Source: Erythrobacter sp. | GTDB taxonomy: Bacteria; Pseudomonadota; Alphaproteobacteria; Sphingomonadales; Sphingomonadaceae | DNA: 64,000 nt | Assembly (NCBI RefSeq): GCF_030066995.1 | Contig: NZ_JASJAP010000005.1 | Coordinates: forward strand, 248,001 to 312,000 | Reading direction: 5' to 3' | Shown here: positions 1 through 9,942 of the stretch, in pieces | Layout: the number at the start of each line of letters is the position of its first letter | Numbering within the stretch: position 1 is the first letter of the stretch | Notes under the pieces: model-generated | Told to the model about the DNA's origin: nothing | The model's database searches: none | What the model saw: the letters and a program-made list of their open reading frames with translations, nothing else | Translations under genes and position numbers: made by a program

Positions 1-413
1 TAGCCGAGCCGCTCGAACCCGTGCGCGACCGAGCCTTCGGTGCCCAGATTGCCACCGTTCTTGGAAAACGCGGTGCGCACGGCGGTGGCGGTGCGGTTGC
101 GGTTGTCGGTCAGCGCCTCGACGATGATCGCGCTGCCGCCCGGGCCATAACCTTCGTAGCGCACCTCTTCATAGCTCTCGTCATCGCCCGCGCTCGCCTT
201 GTCGATCGCGCGCTGGATGTTGTCCTTGGGCATGGACTGCGCCTTGGCGTTGTTGACCGCCAGACGCAGGCGCGGGTTCATGTCGGGATCGGGCATGCCC
301 ATCTTGGCCGCCACCGTGATCTCGCGGCTCAGCTTGGAAAACAGGTTGGAGCGTTTCTTGTCCTGCGCACCCTTGCGGTGCATGATGTTCTTGAATTTGG
401 AATGGCCAGCCAT
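1..413 (-). CDS. yebC: YebC/PmpR family regulator, N-terminal part
   Basis: This is the N-terminal part of a YebC/PmpR protein; the C-terminus lies beyond base 1. The ATG at 413 opens a protein starting [20 protein letters not shown], the standard start of the family. It continues with the conserved stretches around [18 protein letters not shown] and YEGYGPGG, all readable in one uninterrupted frame. Family members are about 240-250 residues, so just over half is present. The family was long annotated as transcriptional regulators. Some members are now known to act on ribosomes stalled at proline stretches; which role applies here cannot be told from the sequence. It is divergent from the CPBP gene. 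Confidence 0.93.
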   Translation of the reverse strand, partial: MAGHSKFKNIMHRKGAQDKKRSNLFSKLSREITVAAKMGMPDPDMNPRLRLAVNNAKAQSMPKDNIQRAIDKASAGDDESYEEVRYEGYGPGGSAIIVEALTDNRNRTATAVRTAFSKNGGNLGTEGSVAHGFERLG

Positions 414-508
414 TGGTTTTCCTTGGAGGAATTCTTCTTGTCGAAATGGTAAGGGTGCGCGAGTGAAAAGGGCGCCATGGAAAGCCCCGCATTAGCCCGT
501 TGAGCGAT

Positions 509-1309
509 ATGACGACAAGCCCTCTAACAGAACCCGAAATCGAGCGCGCCTTTGGCGATCTTGCACCCCCGCCCGCGCCCGCAAGCGCGCGCGAAGAATG
601 GCGGCGATACGCGGGATTTCTAAAGCGCCCGCGATTGCCATCTGCGGGGACCGAGACCGGCAGCTACCCCGCAATCGGCCGCCTTCTGGCTCTGGATCTG
701 GCGCTGATGATGCTGTTTTTCGCAACGCTCAGCGCCGCGCAGGCGTTCGGCTTCACCCTGCCCGACAACGTCAACAACGCGCTCACGCCCGACCTCGCGA
801 CCCTCGCACTGATCGTGCTCGCCGCGCCGATCGGGGAAGAGCTGATCTTCCGAAGCTGGCTTAGGGGCCATCCGGGGGTCATGGCGGCGACCGCGTGCGT
901 CGTTCTTGGCTTTGCGCTGCTGACTATCGGCGCGCTGTATCCCGAGGGCTCCAGCATCGCTCTCGCGCTCGGCCTCGCAGGCGCGTTGGCGGCGCTGATT
1001 GGCGCGCCACTTGGCGCCTTCCTCCTGCTGAAGCGCCCCGTGCCCGCGTTCTTTGCAAACCACTTTCCGGTGTTTTTCTGGCTGAGCACCGCCGCCTTCG
1101 CGCTCATCCACCTTGCCAACTACACCGAGGGCTCGCTCCCCATCTTGCTGCTCCTGGTGCTGCCCCAATTCCTGTTGGGAACGATGCTGGGCTATCTGCG
1201 CGTGCATTACAGCCTGGTGGCCGCCATTGTCCTGCACGCGGTGCATAACGCGGTGCTGTTTGGCCTCGCGGTGCTGGGCGGCCTCGGCGAAACCGCGCCA
1301 GCCGCGTAA
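509..1309 (+). CDS. CPBP family intramembrane glutamic endopeptidase
   Basis: A polytopic membrane protein of about 266 residues with the CPBP (CaaX protease and bacteriocin-processing) motifs in order. Motif 1 is EELIFRSWLRG, carrying the paired catalytic Glu and the Arg. A second motif with His in a helix reads FALIHLANY, and a C-terminal motif reads HAVHNAVLF. Between them are several hydrophobic helices rich in Ala and Leu. Bacterial CPBP proteins cleave or process membrane-associated substrates, but the substrate cannot be predicted here. The start is uncertain: ATG at 509 is used, while an in-frame TTG at 500 would add three residues. No clear ribosome binding site is visible for either. 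Confidence 0.82.
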   Translation: MTTSPLTEPEIERAFGDLAPPPAPASAREEWRRYAGFLKRPRLPSAGTETGSYPAIGRLLALDLALMMLFFATLSAAQAFGFTLPDNVNNALTPDLATLALIVLAAPIGEELIFRSWLRGHPGVMAATACVVLGFALLTIGALYPEGSSIALALGLAGALAALIGAPLGAFLLLKRPVPAFFANHFPVFFWLSTAAFALIHLANYTEGSLPILLLLVLPQFLLGTMLGYLRVHYSLVAAIVLHAVHNAVLFGLAVLGGLGETAPAA

Positions 1310-1316
1310 GCCCCGG

Positions 1317-1664
1317 CTAGACCTTCACCGCCGTCCCGCTGGCGCTGACCATCAGCATCGATCCGGTGTCCCCCACCACTTCGTAATCGAGATCGACGCC
1401 AACGACCGCGTTGCACCCCCGGCTGGCGGCTTCGGCCTGCAATTCCGCAATCGCCTCGTCGCGCGCCTGTTTGAGGATCCGCTCATAGGAACCCGAGCGC
1501 CCACCCACGATATCGCGAATATTCGCAAACAGATCGCGGAACAGATTGGCGCCAACGATCACTTCGCCGACCACGATCCCGGCGTAGTCCTGGATCGGAC
1601 GGCCTTCGATCGTGGGGGTGGTGGTGACGATAACACCGCGCGCGTCTTTCCATTCGGTGGGCAT
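1317..1664 (-). CDS. YbjQ/UPF0145 family protein
   Basis: A 115-residue protein of the YbjQ (UPF0145, DUF74) family. It matches the usual length of about 105-115 residues and the family signature: [12 protein letters not shown] near the N-terminus, [29 protein letters not shown] in the middle (read in two adjoining blocks), and [15 protein letters not shown] followed by a VSASGTAV end. These proteins form pentameric beta-barrel assemblies and are often called heavy-metal-binding domain proteins, though the role is not established. An AGGAG lies just upstream of the ATG. It is the last gene of a minus-strand run that also holds a membrane protein, gapR and DUF1244. Confidence 0.9.
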   Translation of the reverse strand: MPTEWKDARGVIVTTTPTIEGRPIQDYAGIVVGEVIVGANLFRDLFANIRDIVGGRSGSYERILKQARDEAIAELQAEAASRGCNAVVGVDLDYEVVGDTGSMLMVSASGTAVKV

Positions 1665-1731
1665 TGGGTTCTCCTCATCTGTGTGTATTGCGCCCCTATT
1701 ACACCTTCACTTGCGTCGCAAGGAACCAGCC

Positions 1732-2439
1732 TTACTCGAACACCTCTGTCACCGGGCGCTCACTATCAAGCAGTGTGAGAAGCAGAGCGAGCGCGAACAG
1801 CGAAATGGCCCAGCTTACGAAGCCATACTGGATGTTGAAGGCGACGATCAGCCAGGGTCTGGGCCATTCTGCACCCATTTGAGCAAGACCATAGACAAAA
1901 GCGAAATCGAGCATGGAAATGGCCAGATAGAGCATCACCATTGAGGGCCACTCGACAAATACGAACCGATGCGCGCGTCCGAATGTCGGCCTGCGAAGGC
2001 CAAGGACAATCGCCGTCTCCCACACGAAGACGCCCAGGAGCAGCGGAATAATCAGGCTTGCAGCAAAATAATCGTGCCAAGCCGGATCGAGCCATTGCAG
2101 CAGGTCCGGCACCAAAAGATATACAACTATCAACCCGCCCCACGTCATCAGCGTCCGGACAACGGATTGGCCCACCAGCAGGCCGATCCAGACAGCGTAG
2201 CGCGGGCGACCCATGACAATCCGCCCACGCATGATCGCGCGGATCAGGAACAGCGTGAACGGGATGAAGAGAGCGATCCCGATCGCCTCGTTCACGACGT
2301 AGTATGTCCAGTAATCCGCATCAGCCAAGCGGGTCTGCAAGGCGATATCGACGGGGATCCCGACCACCGCCAGCGCAATCGCGGCCAGCCAGCCGACGGG
2401 CTGTCTCAGAAGATCCAGATAAGCGCTCCAGAATGGCAA
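1732..2439 (-). CDS. Multi-pass membrane protein of unknown function
   Basis: An unrecognised integral membrane protein of about 235 residues. It has roughly six hydrophobic segments, for example around residues 15-32, 50-68, 80-105, 125-145, 165-185 and 205-228, and short charged loops. The only clear initiator candidate is a TTG at 2439, 24 bases after the gapR stop; a CTG further upstream is also possible, so the N-terminus is uncertain. Its position just downstream of gapR on the same strand suggests co-transcription but gives no functional clue. I could not assign a family. Confidence 0.65.
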   Translation of the reverse strand: MPFWSAYLDLLRQPVGWLAAIALAVVGIPVDIALQTRLADADYWTYYVVNEAIGIALFIPFTLFLIRAIMRGRIVMGRPRYAVWIGLLVGQSVVRTLMTWGGLIVVYLLVPDLLQWLDPAWHDYFAASLIIPLLLGVFVWETAIVLGLRRPTFGRAHRFVFVEWPSMVMLYLAISMLDFAFVYGLAQMGAEWPRPWLIVAFNIQYGFVSWAISLFALALLLTLLDSERPVTEVFE

Positions 2440-2462
2440 GGGCGCGGTTCCCGCTGGGCCGG

Positions 2463-2699
2463 TCAGCCCATCCCCAGCGCGGCCTTGTAGGTTTCCAGGA
2501 TCGTTTCCTGCTCGCTGCGGTCATCGGGCTTCATCTTCCGCAGGCGGATGAGTTGCCGCATGATCTTGGTGTCATAACCCACCGCCTTGGCCTCGGCGTA
2601 AACGTCGCGAATGTCGTCGGCGATGCCCTTCTTCTCTTCCTCAAGGCGCTCGATACGCTCGATGAGAAGGCGCAGGCGGTCGTCGGTGGCTTCGGCCAT
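2463..2699 (-). CDS. gapR: GapR-type nucleoid-associated protein (DUF2312)
   Basis: A 78-residue, mostly helical and highly charged protein matching the DUF2312/UPF0335 family. It has the coiled-coil N-terminal helix ([19 protein letters not shown]), then [13 protein letters not shown] and [16 protein letters not shown] near the C-terminus. In Caulobacter the family member GapR encircles overtwisted DNA ahead of replication and transcription complexes and stimulates topoisomerases. The length and all landmark residues agree with a full-length copy. A GGAG precedes the ATG. Its neighbours, DUF1244 upstream and a membrane protein downstream, are on the same strand. Confidence 0.92.
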   Translation of the reverse strand: MAEATDDRLRLLIERIERLEEEKKGIADDIRDVYAEAKAVGYDTKIMRQLIRLRKMKPDDRSEQETILETYKAALGMG

Positions 2700-2806
2700 T
2701 GTCGTGTGTCTCCAGTCGAATCGGGAAAATGCGTTGCCCTTGGCCCTAAGGGTGCGCGCGCCGCTTCAAAAGTGGTCGCGGTGGAAAAGCCTGTGGGTCG
2801 CCCGCG

Positions 2807-3127
2807 TCAATCGCGCGCGTTCCTGGCGTTAAGCTTCAGGCTCGCTTCCATGCGCGCCAGCTGCTTCTCGGTGGCCGGGCTTTGGCGGGTGGCCTTCCAC
2901 TCGTCCTGCGGCATGGCGTGGATCAGCTCGCGCGCGGCGGCCTTGTCGCCCTCATAGCCCGCCTCGCGGATCCAGTCGGCCAGGCAATTGCGGCAAAAAC
3001 CCGCCAGCCCCATCAGATCGATATTCTGCGCGTCGTGACGGTGGCGCAGATGGCGCACCAGTCGGCGAAAGGCCGCCGCCGCCACCGCGTCGTCGAGAGT
3101 ATCGAGCGCGTCTGTTTCCTGTCGCAT
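2807..3127 (-). CDS. DUF1244 domain-containing protein
   Basis: A 106-residue soluble protein matching DUF1244, a small proteobacterial family of about 100 residues with unknown function. The signature is the central segment LMGLAGFCRNCLADWIREAG, where two Cys and a Trp are the conserved landmarks, preceded by an AFRRLVRHLRHR helix. It continues through ARELIHAMPQDEWKA to a short variable tail. A strong GGAGG site lies upstream of the ATG. It is divergent from pyruvate kinase, with about 80 bases between the two starts, so both promoters must lie in that gap. Confidence 0.88.
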   Translation of the reverse strand: MRQETDALDTLDDAVAAAAFRRLVRHLRHRHDAQNIDLMGLAGFCRNCLADWIREAGYEGDKAAARELIHAMPQDEWKATRQSPATEKQLARMEASLKLNARNARD

Positions 3128-3206
3128 TTTCCCGTGGACCTCCTTTGGAAATATCGTTGTCTTGCAAACCAGCTATGCCATAGCTGTTCGAGCGGCGGGA
3201 GGGATC

Positions 3207-4736
<1,530 letters not shown>

Positions 4737-4761
4737 GCGAGAGGGAGGCTGGCGACCCGAG

Positions 4762-5799
4762 TTACAGGCCCGCGTGCCGTTTCAGCACGGCCTCAACCTC
4801 GGCCCTCCGCTGCGCAATGGTGGCCTCGTCGAGGAACGAGCCCTCGAACGAGTTGATCGCGAGGGTGGCCATATCCTCAACGCTCATGTCCAGCGCGTCG
4901 GCAACAGCGCGGTAATTGTCGTTGATATAGCCCCCGAAATAGGAAGGATCGTCCGAATTGACGGTCGCCTTGATCCCGCGATCGAGCATCCGTTTGACCG
5001 GGCTGTCGGCGATGTCATCGATCACGCACAGCTTCAGATTGGAGAGCGGGCAGACGGTCAGCGTGTGGCCCTCTTGCACGAGGCGGTCCGTCAGGGCCTC
5101 GTCCTCCAGCGCGCGGTTGCCGTGGTCGATCCGATCGATCTTGAGCGTGTCGAGCGCCTGCCAGACATAGTCCGGTGGCCCTTCCTCGCCCGCATGCGCG
5201 ACGAGCTTGAGCCCGAGCTCGCGGCACCGCGCGAACACGCGCGCGAACTTCTCCGGCGGATGGCCGACTTCGGACGAATCGAGCCCGACACCCGCGATGC
5301 GGTCGAGCCAGGGCTGCGCCTCTTCAAGGGTCTCGAAAGCGGCCTCTTCACTGAGGTGCCGCAGGAAACACATGATGAGCTTCCAGCTGATCCCGAAGCG
5401 CTCCTCGCCATCCTCAAGCGCGCGCACGATACCCGAGATCGCGGTGTCGAAGGCCACGCCGCGCTGGGTGTGGCCCTGCGGGTCGAAGAATATCTCGACA
5501 TGGCGCACGCTGTCCGCGTGCGCGCGCTCCAGATAAGCCAGCGTCAGTTCGTAAAAGTCGCGCTCCTCGATCAGCGCTCCCATTCCCAGATAATAGAGGT
5601 CGAGAAACTCCTGCAGGTTCGAGAAGCGATACGCCGCGCGCACGTCCTCGACCGTCGCGTAGGGCAGGTCCACGCCGTTGCGCCTGGCGAGCGCGAACAT
5701 CATGTCGGGCTCCAGCGACCCCTCGATATGCAGGTGCAGCTCCGCCTTGGGCACCGCGGCGATGAAGGCGTTTCGCGTCTCACGCTCAGTCTGGTTCAT
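4762..5799 (-). CDS. Adenine deaminase of the adenosine-deaminase fold (often annotated add)
   Basis: A metal-dependent deaminase of the adenosine/AMP deaminase superfamily, 345 residues. The zinc ligands and catalytic residues are visible in order: HLHIEGSL, AHAGEEGP, DHGNRAL and TVNSDDPSYFGG. Between them the segment GLDSSEVGHPP replaces the GxDLAGDE-like ribose-binding segment of true adenosine deaminases. The neighbouring NLQEFLDLYY, HVEIFFDPQ and MCFLRHLSEE segments are those of the fungal/bacterial adenine deaminase subgroup. I therefore infer that the substrate is adenine, giving hypoxanthine. The start codon overlaps the end of the upstream phosphoribosyltransferase gene by 14 bases, so the two are co-translated. 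An adenosine substrate remains possible. Confidence 0.85.
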   Translation of the reverse strand: MNQTERETRNAFIAAVPKAELHLHIEGSLEPDMMFALARRNGVDLPYATVEDVRAAYRFSNLQEFLDLYYLGMGALIEERDFYELTLAYLERAHADSVRHVEIFFDPQGHTQRGVAFDTAISGIVRALEDGEERFGISWKLIMCFLRHLSEEAAFETLEEAQPWLDRIAGVGLDSSEVGHPPEKFARVFARCRELGLKLVAHAGEEGPPDYVWQALDTLKIDRIDHGNRALEDEALTDRLVQEGHTLTVCPLSNLKLCVIDDIADSPVKRMLDRGIKATVNSDDPSYFGGYINDNYRAVADALDMSVEDMATLAINSFEGSFLDEATIAQRRAEVEAVLKRHAGL

Positions 5800-6373
5800 T
5801 GGCTTGTTCCTTTACCGCGGGGCGCCGGAGAATTTCGTCGGCGCTTGGCTTGTGGCGCCGAATTTCCTCTTCGGTCAGCCCGTCGATTTCGTGCGGGAAG
5901 ACCAGCCATTCCTCGGTCGAGCGGATGTAGTAATCCGGCGTCAGCGAGGTCTGGTTCTTCGAAGGCTTGTAGAACACGGTGGCGATCCGGATCGTCGAAG
6001 GCGTGTTGCGCCGACAGCGCTTCTTCAGCTCGTTGATGAACGCCTCGACCGATTTGCCCGTGTCGAACACGTCGTCAACGATCAGCAGCCGGTCTTCGGT
6101 GTTGAGCGTGTCGATCAGATAGCCCAGCGCGTAGACCTTCACCATGCGCGCCTGCTGGCCGATCCCGGTGTAAGAGGAGGTGCGAATGGCGATGTGATCG
6201 CACGAGATGCCGCGATATTCGAGCAGCTCCTGCACCGCGATCCCGATCGGCGCGCCGCCGCGCCAAACGCCGACGATGTGCGTCGGGACAAATCCGGAAT
6301 CGACGATCTGATTGGCAAGCGCAAAGGACAGCTCAAGCAGCTCGTTGGCGTCGAGATAGGTCTTGTCCGGCAT
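5786..6373 (-). CDS. Purine-type phosphoribosyltransferase
   Basis: A 195-residue type I phosphoribosyltransferase. The 13-residue PRPP-binding motif is clear (LLIVDDVFDTGKS), with the usual early loop HIVGVWRGGAPIG and a central flexible segment around SSYTGIGQQ. These enzymes transfer a phosphoribosyl group from PRPP to a base. It overlaps by 14 bases the gene for an adenine deaminase, which makes hypoxanthine. I infer that this enzyme converts hypoxanthine (or xanthine/guanine) to the mononucleotide, so that the pair salvages adenine through IMP. Substrate choice is not proven by the sequence. A GAGGAG site lies upstream of the ATG. Confidence 0.85.
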   Translation of the reverse strand: MPDKTYLDANELLELSFALANQIVDSGFVPTHIVGVWRGGAPIGIAVQELLEYRGISCDHIAIRTSSYTGIGQQARMVKVYALGYLIDTLNTEDRLLIVDDVFDTGKSVEAFINELKKRCRRNTPSTIRIATVFYKPSKNQTSLTPDYYIRSTEEWLVFPHEIDGLTEEEIRRHKPSADEILRRPAVKEQANEPD

Positions 6374-6424
6374 GGGCGCTCCTCGATTCGGCGTCGCTAG
6401 AGACTTACACGCTAGCGCGCCCGA

Positions 6425-6898
6425 CTATTCCGGCCTTGCTCGCTGCGAATGGAAAAAGTCGACCTTCCAACGCCCCTCTTCGTAGACCAGCACCGCCGAT
6501 TCCAGCCATCGGACCGGAGCGACGTCGGGCGGTGTGCCCGCACTTCCGGTGTTTTCCCACTGAGACCAGGCGACATCACAGCGCACCGCGGTGTCCATCG
6601 GGCCGAGCGTCCAGTTGATCTCCACGCCGTCTTCGAGCGCCCCTATGATCACGTCGGCGAGCGCGCGCCCTTCAAACCGCTCGCCCACATCGAAGGAATA
6701 CATCGACGAGGTGGTGAGGCTTTCAAACGATGCCTCACCCTCGCCGCGCAGCGCGTCGAAGAAATCGCGGATGGTCTGTTCGACCTCAAGACGCGCCTCG
6801 GCCGGATCGGGGCATTGCGGTGTTTGCGCGTGTGTTGCGCATGGAAGCAAAAGGGCCAGCACCGTGGCCATACCGGACAGCGATTGGAAGATCTTCAT
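6425..6898 (-). CDS. Secreted NTF2/SnoaL-like protein
   Basis: A 157-residue exported protein. Residues 1-24 form a signal peptide ending in THAQ after a hydrophobic core (MATVLALLLPCA). The mature part has the layout of a small NTF2-like fold: a first helix (EVEQTIRDFFDALRGEG), a loop with SLTTSSMYSFDVGERFEG, and late strands ending in EGRWKVDFFHSQRAR, where W-K-V-D-F-F-H resembles the terminal strand of SnoaL/DUF4440 proteins. The fold assignment is by pattern and the function is unknown. Two mature Cys could form a disulphide. It stands alone on the minus strand, divergent from the glutaminyl cyclase gene. Confidence 0.72.
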   Translation of the reverse strand: MKIFQSLSGMATVLALLLPCATHAQTPQCPDPAEARLEVEQTIRDFFDALRGEGEASFESLTTSSMYSFDVGERFEGRALADVIIGALEDGVEINWTLGPMDTAVRCDVAWSQWENTGSAGTPPDVAPVRWLESAVLVYEEGRWKVDFFHSQRARPE

Positions 6899-7022
6899 GC
6901 CGACGCCGTCGCGCCGATACGCGGCCGTGTCAATCGCCCAACCTACAGCGGATCGCGGCCATCGCTCAGGCTCTGCGTTCTTATCTCTGGCGAGCCGCGC
7001 CTTGGCACCCTAGACAAACACC

Positions 7023-7871
7023 GTGCACGCGCGTCTCCTTTTCCTTGTCGGCCCCGTCTTTCTGGTCTTCGTCTTTTTGGCCCCTATCGGATGGGCCCGG
7101 CAAGCCGAGCCGCCCGCGCCCGCCCCCAGCCTCGGCCCCGATGCGCCGCAACCGCCTCAGCTCGTCACCGTGTACAATGTCGAGGTCATGGCGACTTACC
7201 CGCACGATCCGGGCGCCTTTACACAAGGTCTGCTGTGGCACGAGGGGTGGCTGTATGAAAGCACCGGGCGCGTCGGCGCCTCGCGTGTGCGCAAAGTGGA
7301 TCTCGCCACCGGCAGGGTCGAGAGGGATCGCCCGATCCCCTTTGGCCAGTTCGGCGAGGGGCTTGCCCTGTGGGAGGACGAACTGATCAGCCTGACCTGG
7401 CGCGATGGTGTGGTTCACCGTTGGCGGCTGAGCGACCTTGCACCGGTCCGCAGCTTTGCAGACTATCCCTATGAAGGGTGGGGTTTGGCCCGATACGAAG
7501 ACGCGTTGGTGGCCTCCGACGGCACCGCCACGCTGCGTTTTCTCGATCCCGACACGTATAAAGTCGTGCGCTCGATCGACGTCACGCTCAACGGCCGTCC
7601 GCTGGCGAGCCTCAACGAGCTCGAAGTCGTCGATGGCCTGATCCTCGCGAATATCTGGAAGACCGACTACATCGTCGGCATAGACCCGCGCACAGGCGCG
7701 GTGCGCGCGGTGATCGATTGCCGGGCGCTAGCGGGATATGAGGGCACCGATCCGGACGGCGTGCTCAACGGGATCGCCTGGGACGCGGAAGGCAAGCGGC
7801 TGTTCGTGACCGGGAAGCTCTGGTCCAAGCTCTATCATATCGAGCTGAGGGCTCGTCAGCCGGCCGAGTGA
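7023..7871 (+). CDS. Glutaminyl-peptide cyclotransferase (plant/bacterial type)
   Basis: A 282-residue secreted protein of the plant-type glutaminyl cyclase family (PF05096-like), which converts N-terminal Gln to pyroglutamate and folds as a five-bladed beta-propeller. A signal peptide occupies about residues 1-26. The family landmarks are HDPGAFTQGLLW, YESTGRVGASRVRKVDL, FGEGLALW, ISLTWRDG, EGWGLARY, SLNELEVVDGLILANIW and the C-terminal LNGIAWDAEGKRLFVTGKLW. The start is a GTG. Length and blade order match a complete enzyme. It converges on gltX with a 21-base gap. Confidence 0.88.
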   Translation: MHARLLFLVGPVFLVFVFLAPIGWARQAEPPAPAPSLGPDAPQPPQLVTVYNVEVMATYPHDPGAFTQGLLWHEGWLYESTGRVGASRVRKVDLATGRVERDRPIPFGQFGEGLALWEDELISLTWRDGVVHRWRLSDLAPVRSFADYPYEGWGLARYEDALVASDGTATLRFLDPDTYKVVRSIDVTLNGRPLASLNELEVVDGLILANIWKTDYIVGIDPRTGAVRAVIDCRALAGYEGTDPDGVLNGIAWDAEGKRLFVTGKLWSKLYHIELRARQPAE

Positions 7872-7892
7872 CAATGCGAAGGGCGATCCGAC

Positions 7893-9239
7893 CTAGCCTT
7901 GCGCGGCGTGTGCCAGCCGCGCGCGCGCTTCGTCCTCGCCGATCAGCGGGAGCAATTCGCCCATGTCGGGACCGTGATTCATGCCGGTGAGCGCCTGGCG
8001 CAGCGGGAGAAAGAGCGCCTTGCCCTTGCGCCCCGTGCTTTCCTTGAGCGCTGAAGTCAGCGCGCCCCAAGGGTCATCGCCCCATTCGAGTGCGCTCAGG
8101 GCCTGGGTCAGATAGCCGCGCGTCTCCCCGTCGAAAGCGACCGCTTCAATCGGCCCCGTGACCAGCCGCCACCATTCGCCCACTTCGTTGATGGTCGACA
8201 CGTTGGGGCGCACTGCGTGCCAACCGGCCTCGTCCATCCCCTCGGGAAGGCGCGCTTTCACCGCCGCGTATTCCATCTGGTGGACGATGGCGGTGTTCAC
8301 GCGCTCAAGCTCAGCCTCGTCGAACTTGGCGGGCGCGCGGCCAAATGTGGAAAGATCAAAGGTGGCGAGCAGAGCGGCGCGGTCGGCGATCGGCTCGACC
8401 GGGAGCGAAGTCCCGAGCCGCGCAAGCAGCGCGACGATGGCTTCGGGCTCTATCCCGCGTTCGCGGAACGCGTCGCAGCCGAGCGAGCCGAGACGCTTCG
8501 ACAATTTGCCTTCCTTACCCACCAGCAGCGCCTCGTGGGCGAAGGATGGTGGCTCGGCACCCAGCGCTGTGAACATCTGGATCTGCACCGCGGTGTTGGA
8601 GACGTGATCCTCGCCGCGCAGCACCTGCGTAATGCCCATATCGATATCATCGACCGTGCTCGGCAGCATGTAGAGCCACGAGCCATCGGCGCGCCGGATC
8701 ACCGGGTCGGAGAGCTGGGCGGGATCGAATTTGACCGCGCCTCGCACGCCGTCTTCCCAGGCGATCGCCTCTTCGTGATCGAGCTTGAAGCGCCAGTGGG
8801 GCCGGGTACCTTCGGCTTCCTTGGCGGCGCGCTCCTCCTCGCTCAGCGCCAGCGCAGCCCGGTCATAGATCGGCGGTTTGCCGCGCCCAAGCAGGACTTT
8901 GCGCTTGAGCTCAAGCTCCTGCTGCGTTTCGTAGGCCGGGTAAATGCGCCCCGCCTCCCGTAGCCGCTCAAAGGCCGCTTCGTAGGCATCGAGCCGGGCC
9001 GATTGGCGTTCTTCGCGCGCGGGATCAAGGCCAAGCCACGCCAGGTCCGCGCGGATCGCCTCGACGTATTCCTCTTTCGAGCGCTCCGCGTCGGTGTCAT
9101 CGATGCGCAAGACGAATTCGCCGCCCGAAACGCGCGCCAGCATCCAGTTGTGCAAAGCGGTGCGGATATTGCCGACGTGAAGACGGCCCGTGGGCGAGGG
9201 TGCAAAGCGGGTGGTTATCGAGCTGGGATCACTGGTCAT
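7893..9239 (-). CDS. gltX: Glutamyl-tRNA synthetase
   Basis: A class I aminoacyl-tRNA synthetase charging tRNA-Glu, and probably tRNA-Gln where an amidotransferase exists. The HIGH-type motif reads HVGN inside FAPSPTGRLHVGNIRTALHNW. The KMSKS-type motif reads KLSKRLGS. The IDDTDAERSKEEYVEAI and LRGEDHVSNTAVQ segments also match. At 448 residues it is of usual size. The HVGN variant and overall form suggest the second GltX type that many alphaproteobacteria carry besides a canonical one; this is inference. The frame extends to a TTG at 9275, but the ATG at 9239 gives the normal N-terminus and is chosen. A small unknown gene lies directly upstream. Confidence 0.94.
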   Translation of the reverse strand: MTSDPSSITTRFAPSPTGRLHVGNIRTALHNWMLARVSGGEFVLRIDDTDAERSKEEYVEAIRADLAWLGLDPAREERQSARLDAYEAAFERLREAGRIYPAYETQQELELKRKVLLGRGKPPIYDRAALALSEEERAAKEAEGTRPHWRFKLDHEEAIAWEDGVRGAVKFDPAQLSDPVIRRADGSWLYMLPSTVDDIDMGITQVLRGEDHVSNTAVQIQMFTALGAEPPSFAHEALLVGKEGKLSKRLGSLGCDAFRERGIEPEAIVALLARLGTSLPVEPIADRAALLATFDLSTFGRAPAKFDEAELERVNTAIVHQMEYAAVKARLPEGMDEAGWHAVRPNVSTINEVGEWWRLVTGPIEAVAFDGETRGYLTQALSALEWGDDPWGALTSALKESTGRKGKALFLPLRQALTGMNHGPDMGELLPLIGEDEARARLAHAAQG

Positions 9240-9276
9240 GGCGAGCGCGGTAGCCAGCCCACCCGATGCCTGCAAG

Positions 9277-9765
9277 CTATTGCGGCGCTTGGGCAGCGCG
9301 GGCCTCCGCCGCGACCAGACCCAGCACCGCTTCCCATAGACGGTGCACGCGCGCAGGCCGGATCAGCCCGTCGATCTGCGCTTCGAAACCCCCGCGATCG
9401 CGCGCGGACGCTGTATCCAGCAACGCGCCGATTGTCGCCTCGTCATGCGTGAGCCGGGGTGAACAAAAGCACGAAAGCTGAACGTTTTCCGGCCAGCTCG
9501 AAGCAATCGCCTGACTAAGGTGCAACGCCTTGGCCGCAACCTCGACACTGCCCAGGCGGACAGCAAGTTCGGGCACCGGATCGCGCTTTGCCCGCTCGTG
9601 CAGCGCGATGAGACGGAGCGAATAGAGAAAGCGTGCCGCAATCGGGCCGAGCGAGGCGAGACGCGCGGGCCGCGCCAGTTCTTCGATGAGGCTGGATGCG
9701 CTGGCGTGGTCGGGGGCGTGGTCGGGGGCGGCGGATTTGGCGAACCGGCGAATGGGCTTGGTCAC
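9277..9765 (-). CDS. Small protein of unknown function (DUF6628-like)
   Basis: A 162-residue protein with no confident family assignment. It starts with a basic, disordered N-terminus holding a short direct repeat (DHAPDHA). A largely helical Ala/Leu-rich body follows, then a central segment SCFCSPRLTHDEATIGALL. That Cys-x-Cys, Arg, Leu-Thr, Asp-Glu pattern recalls the sphingomonad DUF6628 family as I remember it, but this is weak evidence. The start is a GTG preceded by GGAG. It is upstream of gltX with 37 bases between the stop and the chosen gltX start, so the two are probably co-transcribed. Confidence 0.6.
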   Translation of the reverse strand: MTKPIRRFAKSAAPDHAPDHASASSLIEELARPARLASLGPIAARFLYSLRLIALHERAKRDPVPELAVRLGSVEVAAKALHLSQAIASSWPENVQLSCFCSPRLTHDEATIGALLDTASARDRGGFEAQIDGLIRPARVHRLWEAVLGLVAAEARAAQAPQ

Positions 9766-9805
9766 AAGGACTCCTCTGGTGTTGCGATTCCCATCCTACA
9801 TTATC

Positions 9806-9822
9806 GCGAACGATTATCAATA
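9806..9822. promoter_or_regulatory. Possible Fur-like operator
   Basis: The segment GCGAACGATTATCAATA, read on the minus strand, contains TTGATAATCGTTCGC. Its left half matches a Fur box half-site (TGATAAT), but the right half matches poorly. It lies about 40 bases upstream of the GTG of the minus-strand unknown gene and 120 bases before the next plus-strand gene. It is weak evidence and is recorded only as a candidate. Confidence 0.2.
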
Positions 9823-9942
9823 GCATTTTGGGGCCAAGAATGACTCTTTGATCCAAGACTCCTGCCAGCCGTGCATTTGCGTTTCATGTTAAGAAAAAAG
9901 TGAAGGTCCGGGTCGCGTAACACCAGTGACTGGAGGACTGAT

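Noticed and set aside
4774..6036. A 420-codon plus-strand frame opposite the deaminase
   Set aside because: Antisense shadow of a clearly recognised enzyme.
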